Positions 57,536 through 64,000 of a stretch of DNA of 64,000 nt are shown here, one piece after another. Each line of letters opens with the position of its first letter. Positions within the stretch are counted from its first letter, which is position 1. The DNA comes from Hedera helix (taxonomy: Eukaryota > Streptophyta > Magnoliopsida > Apiales > Araliaceae). The stretch lies in the NCBI GenBank assembly GCA_947179155.2, contig OX359282.1:21049010-21113009 (forward strand), read 5' to 3'. The notes beneath the pieces are model-generated. The model saw nothing but the letters and a program-made list of their open reading frames with translations. It did no database searches and had not been told where the DNA came from. The position numbers and the translations under genes were made by a program.

Positions 57536-58425
57536 GTTTTTGGACGGTCAGGAGTTTTCACTGACGGGTCATTTTGGACGGTCAGGGATTTTCACTGACG
57601 GGTCATGTTGGACGGTCAGGGTTTTTACTGACGGGTCATGTTTGGACGGTCAGGGGTTTTCACTAACTGGTCATTTTGGACGGTCAGTCCTTTTGACTGA
57701 CGGGTCATGTTTGGACGATCAGTTCTTTTGACTGACGGGTCGTGTTGGACGGTCAGTTCTTGTTTCTGACGGGTCGTGTTGGACGGTCAGTTCTTGTTTC
57801 TGACGGGTCATTTTGGACGGTCAGGTATTGTTTCTGACGGGTCATTTTGGACGGTCAGTTCTTGTTTCTGACGGGTCGTGTTGGACGGTCAGTTCTTGTT
57901 TCTGACGGGTCGTGTTGGACGGTCAGTTCTTGTTTCTGACGGGTCATTTTGGACGGTCAGGTATTGTTTCTGACGGGTCATTTTGGACGGTCAGTTCTTG
58001 TTTCTGACGGGTCGTGTTGGACGGTCAGTTCTTGTTTCTGACGGGTCGTGTTGGACGGTCAGTTCTTGTTTCTGACGGGTCATTTTGGACGGTCAGGTAT
58101 TGTTTCTGACGGGTCATTTTGGACGGTCAGGGGTTTTCACTGACGGGTCATGCTTGGACGGTCAGGTATTTTCACTGACGGGTCATGTTTGGACGGTCAG
58201 GGGTTTTCACTGACGGGTCATTTTGGACGGTCAGTTCTTGTTTCTGACGGGTCGTGTTGGACGGTCAGTTCTTGTTTCTGACGGGTCGTGTTGGACGGTC
58301 AGTTCTTGTTTCTGACGGGTCATTTTGGACGGTCAGGTATTGTTTCTGACGGGTCATTTTGGACGGTCAGGGGTTTTCACTGACGGGTCATGTTGGACGG
58401 TCAGTTCTTGTTTCTGACGGGTCGT
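57536..58425 (-). repeat. 34-bp satellite-like array with higher-order repeats
   Basis: About 26 units of 34 bp with core TTGGACGGTCAG, an 8-9 base variable part and CTGACGGGTC. GTCAG and CTGAC can pair in every unit. From about 57740 the variants follow a four-unit order with a 136-bp period. Confidence 0.93.
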
Positions 58426-58432
58426 GTTTTCA

Positions 58433-58625
58433 ATTGGTCAGGTATCGTATCTGACGGGTCGTTTTTTTTTGGTTTGGTCAGGTATCGTATCTGACTGGTC
58501 GTTTTTTGTTTGGTTTGGTCAGGTATCGTATCTGACTGGTCGTTTTTGGTTTGGTCAGGTATCGTATCTGACGGGTCGTTTTTTCAATTGGTCAGGTATC
58601 GTATCTGACGGGTCGGTTTTGAATT
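58433..58625 (-). repeat. ~45-bp tandem repeats with palindromic core
   Basis: Five units with TTGGTCAGGTATCGTATCTGAC; GTCAG and CTGAC again flank a near-palindromic GTATCGTAT. It is an obvious relative of the neighbouring 34-bp array. Confidence 0.9.
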
Positions 58626-58639
58626 GCCGGGTCTCGTCT

Positions 58640-60041
58640 CTGGAATCGCTGTGTACTATCCTAAATGGACTCGCATCGTATTGTACATCATAAAAATGCA
58701 ATAATTCTAGAGGAAATTTAAAAGAAAAGCGTACCTGATTAGTTTGTGGGGCCCCCCTGGGATTCTTCCTCGTAAATCGCTTTTGCCAGCCACTTCTTTT
58801 GGTTTGACTTGTCATTCTTGGGGTTCGTCCTTGTAAATCTCTCTTGACAGCCGTTGCCTTTGACCTATCATCCTTGTTGATTAGCTGAAGGTGCTTCAGA
58901 CAGTCGTTTTGCAATTCCTTTATGTTCTATAGATTCTGGGCGCATTGGAACGTGCAAGTTTCCCGCTGCCATGTCCCTCCGATGAATGGCACCGGTATTC
59001 GTGTCGCCGACAGTCTCGTACCTGTGATTTTCTTTTCATGCACATTTTTATTTTGATATATATATACATGGATGCACGGATGTTATGCTTGGATCAATAG
59101 ATATGCTGGGAAGGAAATGACCCCTGTTTAGTCAAATGATACAATTTTTCACGTGTCGTTCTTTTTGACTACTCAGTTGTGCCATGCCTTATTTGGGAGC
59201 ACAGTTTCTGGACTTCAAGGTTGGTTCATTGAATCGCATGCCCCTGATCGTTTCTCTGTTGGGGGAATTGTATCTGTCGTTTTGAATGCCCAATCGACTT
59301 ATCCAGTGCTCCTCATCCTGCTCACAGATCTTCACGTCTTTGAATTTGGGGTGCAGGGACTTCCTCTTATGCTAGAGAATTATGCCTAGATTCTGGGTTG
59401 ATATCTAGGTGATCCCCTTGTCAGTTGGTCGTATGTTTTGATAGTTCTTGACTTTCATCTGATTGAGGCAGTCCATTTGCCTTTTTGCTATGATCGATGA
59501 CCATGTTGCCCTTCCTCGCCTTTTAATCGATCAGTCCTGACGTCCGAGATTATATCGCTCTTGTATATGCTCGCTTGAATATCGAGGTAATGTCAGCGTG
59601 CATCAGACTGAGTTCGTCAAAATCCATTGATGGTCGTGGAGGAAGGTTCGTTGATGAGGAGTCTGATATAGACCTGTGCCCCTTTCATTTCCATGATCTT
59701 TAAGATGCCCCAGCCTTTACTCATGTTTTTGTCGAGGATTCGTTTGGGAAGTCATTTCGTTTGTCATGCCGAGTTACGCACACCGATTCATATCCTGCAC
59801 AAGTAACAAACGCTAAATGCTCGACCGTTCGGGTCGGCGGGGTTAACTCCGATATTACTAAACATCTCAACAGTAGAGCACAAAAATGGAATGCTCGTGA
59901 TTATGCAATTTAGCTCATGTCTGTGATGTTTTCGTCTTATCGTAAAAACTTAGCATCTAGATGGATCTCTTTTTTCGTGAATCGTGAGTGGATTAACTTG
60001 ACATTGAATGAATTGTGAATGTGTTAAGTCACTCTTGATTT

Positions 60042-60077
<36 letters not shown>

Positions 60078-60370
60078 TTGACGAGTTATGAAATCGTAAT
60101 AAAACTTTTAAGCATTCATGGTCAATATACGTGAGTATGATTAAATTCAAAAACTACCTTCCTTTATCAAAGGTGTTCCGTCTTCATTCTTGATATCGTT
60201 CTTCGCAGGATTTACGTCATATGGCAAGTGCACTGTACGATGCATCCTTCATTTAGGGGCCTCTTTTCCGTGACTTTAGATGAGCTTCCTTCTTTTCTCT
60301 GGTCGAAAATTTTTTCTTTTTCTTTTCCTGAGTCTGCTTTTTTCTTTTTCGTGTCCACTTAACTTGTCTC
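58640..60370 (-). other. Element B 3' UTR, no recognised content
   Basis: Mixed-composition sequence without a supported frame. It contains a T-run of about 30 bases at 60046-60075. I see nothing else I can name. Confidence 0.5.
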
Positions 60371-60848
60371 GTTTTCTTAGGCTGTTCAGAGTTACCCCTT
60401 TAACGAGCTTTGGACCAATGACTCCCAAACCATGCGGCTTTAGGGCATTAGGTGTAAAGACACCCCTTCGGGTTTACTTGCTCGAGTAACAAAGGCCACG
60501 CTTCGATACAAGTTAGGTGGTTTACCACATTCATTCCTCGTCTGACTCTGCGCAAGATTCGTTTTCTTAGGCTTGAGTTACCCATGTAGCGAGCGTTGGG
60601 CCGGTGACTCCCAAATCGGACGACTTTAGGGCACCAGGTGTAGAGACACCTTTCAGGCTTAATTACTCAAATAACCCATGCCACGATTCGAATCTGCTCA
60701 GGTCTCTGCAGTCGTAATGCTCGTTTTCTTAGGCTCTGAATTACTCATGTAACGGGCGTTGGGCCGGCGACTCCCAAATCAGACGACTTTAAGGCGCCAG
60801 GCGTAAAGACACCCCTCAGGCTTAATTGCTCGAATAATTCAGGCCACG
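60371..60848 (-). repeat. Three copies of the conserved 3' UTR module
   Basis: Copies at 60371-60500, 60561-60685 and 60723-60848, each starting GTTTTCTTAGGC and ending GCCACG. They share GACTCCCAAA, TTTAGGGC (AAGGC in copy 3), AGGTGTAAAGACACC (with variants) and a closing stem GTTAC/GTAAC, GTTA/TAAC or GAATTA/TAATTC. The Athila copy is at 3311-3424. Confidence 0.85.
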
Positions 60849-61699
60849 ATTCGAGGCATTTGATTCACTTTTATTTACTTTTCGATTCCGCATCAACTGT
60901 CATCATTATCGTCATAGCTTTATACCCCACATCTGAAAGTCGGCGCAACCGCAAAGTGCAGACTTGCCTATGAGGTTGATTCTGCTTCGAACAACACTTC
61001 GAAATCAGCTCTTTGTGCAGTTTTAATAGGTTGATCAGTTTTAATCGTCTAATCATACTCACGAGTCTGCTCCACGGATGCTCCTTAGGATTAATTCGAT
61101 TCCTATCAAGTCAAATAAAAATTTCTCTTTCCAAAAGTAATGTTAGCGTTAAACTATGTACAATCTTGATATATGTACAGGGAGACAGGAAAGAAATAAA
61201 TAGATGAAATGAGTTGTATCTTACCTGTGGGTCCTCGTATCCTGAAAGAGCTCTGACTGGAAAGGACCAATTGACAGTACATCTCTGATGATGTTATTGT
61301 ACGCTGACGAGATCGTATCATAGATGTTGAATCGTGCACTACCTTTCCACGGATGGCTGATGAATGCCCCAGTGTCGAGTCGTCATCGATTTTGAAACTG
61401 CCCCAGTCCTGATTGTTGTCAAAGTCATTGCTTCGTGGTGTCTTTGACAGGTGGGCTGATGAGATGCTGGGAACCCAATAATCATTTGCCGTTGATCAGG
61501 TTGGAAGTGTACTCCGATGGGTTGACAGGAGAACAGGTCATCTGAGTCGTTGATCGTTAATTGCAAAACTATCGAAGGGTTATATACATTTTTTACAAGG
61601 ATTAGACCGCGCCAAAGTGGCTGCCTACGTACTCCTATAGGAAGAGGAGATCAGGTCTTTCGTAGTTCAGGCCATCAATAACACACAAGATTGCTTTTT

Positions 61700-61741
<42 letters not shown>

Positions 61742-62939
61742 TGAGCTTGTCAATCCATTTGTCGATGGTCATGCTCCCTTCGATAGAGGTTACTCCCATG
61801 TTTGAGAAATATCTTCAGTGATTGTCATAACTTGATCACCAGTCAGTTTGTCGCAATTCTTTGGGACGTCCATGCTAGTCCCGTCGATGGAAGGAGTAAG
61901 TACTTGATTTTTTTGACTGAATTTCCTCCTCCAACTTTCTCGCAACTTCTTCTTTAAGGCGTCCCATTTTTTGAACTTGACTACCTCTTCTTCTCATAAG
62001 GCATTTTCAACATTTTAATCACTCGCTTTGGCAAGCAAATAGCGTGGTTATTTGGCAGGACTGACCCACATTCTGAGGTACATTTTGATCCCTTCCCTTA
62101 CTTTCAGGGGATAGCTTTTAGGTTCACAGTAGGGCATTTAGGCTCGGATACTGCTATTTTCGTCGGGACACCTTTTGCTTCTTTCGCCACTCCTTGGATT
62201 ATGAGGGATCAGCCTCGTATCTCGTTGCGGTTGGTGACCATATCCATCACTTCATCTGAACCTTCCCTCTTTGTTGGGTATGTTAGATTCTTCATTTATA
62301 TGCTGCTTTTACCCATAGTGGTGATCCCAATGTTGCTTGCCATTTTTTAGCTCTTCACTTCAGATAGAATTTTGGATTTTATGCCCTAATGCCCAACATT
62401 CTTCCGTGTCATGCCCTGGTGAGTTGGAGTGCATCTTTGTGCAGGACCGTATTCTTTAGACTTGGGGTCTGTAGGAGGTAGCAACTCCTTAATCTTTCTT
62501 CGGTTGATCAGAAGATACCATATTTCTGCCTTTGATTGTTCAAATAGGTGAACCTTCGACCTCTCGTAGATATTGCTTGACCCTCCCTTTTGGGGTTCAC
62601 ATTTTTTCCAAGCGAATTCAAAGCTCGACTGGTGGAATTGTCTCGCAACTTCACTATTTTGCTTTCTCTGCCCTTTTCAGTTCTGTTTTGACTTTCTTCG
62701 GTCAACTGGATTTTCTGCAAGAGATCTAGTTCTCCCTGGTGATGATGACTCAGGCGAAGCATTGGTTTGCGGACCTTGGTTCAACTTTAACTATTGTTTT
62801 AATAACATGGCCATTTCAGCCACCTGCCTCTTGAAAATTTTCAAATTCCTCCCGATAGGTGGGAACTGGATCCGGAGTGGGATTCTCAGCCATTCTGATC
62901 GGTGAAGTTCAGATTCGTTTAGATCGTAGGCAGGTTTGG
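60849..62939 (-). other. Element B 3' UTR with a T-run and a small hairpin motif
   Basis: Non-coding. At 61624-61665 CTACG pairs with CGTAG and CTCC with GGAG within a GCCTACGTACTCC..CGTAGTTCAGG sequence of a type I associate with Tat-like elements. A T-rich run is at 61697-61740. Confidence 0.5.
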
Positions 62940-63525
62940 GGAACAATCTGCAAACAAAACAATTTGAATTTTAGTTTTGGGAAATGGAAGAGACGGATGC
63001 ATGCTAAAACGATATTTCCATGTTATAAGTATTTTAATATTTTCCTGCAAAACAGTGTTAGCATTTATTTATTTTTTACTCATTTATTTTATTTATTTTT
63101 TATTTTATTTATTTATTTATTTATTTTATTTTCTTTTTTATTATTATTATTATTTTTTTTTATTATTTATTATTATTTTTTTTATGAAACCGTACGCGGC
63201 TCGGGGAGCAACCTGCAAACAAAATAATCGAAGTTTAGCCTTGGGACATGGAAAAACAGAGGCATGCTAAAGCAATATTTTCATATTTTATGAGTTTTTG
63301 ATCTTTCCCTGCAAAACAGTGTTAGCAGTTTTCTTTTTTTTATTATTTATTTTTTATTATTTATTTTTTTATTTTTTATTTTGTTTTGTTTTGTTTTGTT
63401 TTTTGTTTTTTCTTATATATATATATGCATATATTTATTTATTTTTAATTTTAACAATGAGGTACTTGAATCGTAATGCCAATCATTGTGCCTCATCAAC
63501 TCTTCCCTGCAAAACAATAGGTCAG
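62940..63525 (-). repeat. ~260-bp duplicated blocks with T-rich tails
   Basis: Two copies (about 62940-63185 and 63205-63430) share CTGCAAACAAAA, GGGA.ATGGAA, GCATGCTAAA and CCCTGCAAAACAGTGTTAGCA, each followed by a long TTTA/T-rich run. A third CCCTGCAAAACA is at 63504. Confidence 0.8.
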
Positions 63526-63929
63526 TGATTCTAATTGACAGGATGAGAGATAAAAAATGATTAACCGAAGTACGACATCATGTACGCAAAACGTGATAGG
63601 GTATGAAGAGACTTCCCGCGCGTTGGGTTTATCTGAGGCTGACCTACCCTAAGTTACTCTCGCGGGCTTTTCGGCATGAAGGTTCCCAGATCTTCGCAAC
63701 ATACTCGAAGGGAATAAATCCGATCTTTCAATTGGATTGGATCTGAGTGGATGTTTTTCCTGAGCCTCGCCGGGGAGCACCCCTTTGAGTCCAGTAATCC
63801 ACATCCGACGGGTTTGCCTCAGGAGGAGGAACTGCTCAACATACATTCATCATACATTCATCGTCCCTTACCGTATGCATATGATGCTAATAAAGTAAAG
63901 CTTTTAAAAAGAAATCGCAATCACACCAT

Positions 63930-64000
63930 TCACATACACGCAAAAAACAAATTAACGCAAGCAACGCAACCACATATTTTTAGATTTTTTAAAGGATAGA
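63930..64000 (+). repeat. Possible tail of another Tat-like LTR at the window edge
   Basis: ACGCAAC.CACATATTTTTAG and TTTTTTAAAGGATAG resemble 1233-1271 in the left LTR (CGCAAACCACACATTTTAGG, TTTAAAAAGGATAGG) in the same orientation, opposite to element B. Too short to be sure. Confidence 0.35.

Larger units (their letters stand above)
54738..64000 (-). mobile_element. Element B: Tat-like Ty3/gypsy, 3' LTR and long 3' UTR
   Basis: LTR 54738-56989 with polypurine tract on its right side, so the element reads right to left and its 3' LTR faces D. At least 6.6 kb to the right is non-coding and rich in tandem repeats, as in Tat-clade elements with long 3' UTRs. No gag or pol is in the window. 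Assignment to Tat rests on LTR termini, polypurine tract and the shared module with Athila, its sister lineage. Confidence 0.65.

Noticed and set aside
57536..58425. CRISPR-like array
   Set aside because: No unique spacers; units are contiguous variants of one 34-bp sequence in plant DNA.
57163..58914. Frames across the B 3' UTR arrays on both strands
   Set aside because: 34-36 bp repeats give repetitive frames on both strands; unit length is not a multiple of three and there is no domain.

Overview
The window is repeat DNA from a flowering plant, most likely gene-poor heterochromatin of a dicot. It is AT-rich. Every long reading frame belongs to a Ty3/gypsy LTR retrotransposon, and the primer sites match plant tRNA-Asp and initiator tRNA-Met. 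I found no host gene, tRNA, rRNA or CRISPR array. The species cannot be named from the sequence.

Layout, left to right. 1-1622: 3' part of a Tat-like LTR (+). 1638-12748: element A, an 11.1 kb Athila (-) with both LTRs, a tRNA-Asp primer site, broken gag-pol and a broken env-like frame. 12749-16502: AT-rich DNA with a foldback element. 16503-30256: element H, a decayed Athila-like element (+) with only a gag remnant; its 5' LTR is split by element G. 17473-27463: element G, a chromovirus (Tekay-like, +) with almost identical 2.87 kb LTRs and a TTTTA target duplication; it has no gag and carries an unknown 206-residue frame where gag should be. 30257-30401 and 36583-36830: pieces of one LTR (F, -). 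30991-36582: element E (+), a 5'-truncated Tekay-like element inside F. 36831-48314: element C (-), a Tekay-like element with gag-pol, an extra coiled-coil frame upstream of gag, and a 5' LTR cut by D. 48315-54737: element D (+), a 4.7 kb LTR, primer site and leader. 54738-64000: element B (-), a Tat-like 3' LTR followed by at least 6.6 kb of non-coding 3' UTR full of tandem arrays.

The elements are nested: B lies in D, D in the 5' LTR of C, C in F, and F in the 3' UTR of H; G lies separately in the 5' LTR of H. By eye the LTR pairs differ by about 5 substitutions in 2.87 kb (G) and about 30 in 1.2 kb (A), so G is by far the youngest.

No element here looks autonomous. A has frameshifts, stops and an altered reverse-transcriptase active site. 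C and E keep one frame but carry 4 and 6 stops. G has no gag, a stop, a frameshift and an altered integrase catalytic glutamate, yet it moved recently, so it was probably mobilised in trans.

The most unusual signals are (1) arrays of short hairpins with compensating stem changes at the same place in the LTRs of C, D and E; (2) a 3' UTR module with a covarying closing stem, once in Athila A and three times in Tat-like B; (3) the 206-residue frame in place of gag in G; and (4) a 34-bp array with four-unit higher-order structure in the B 3' UTR.
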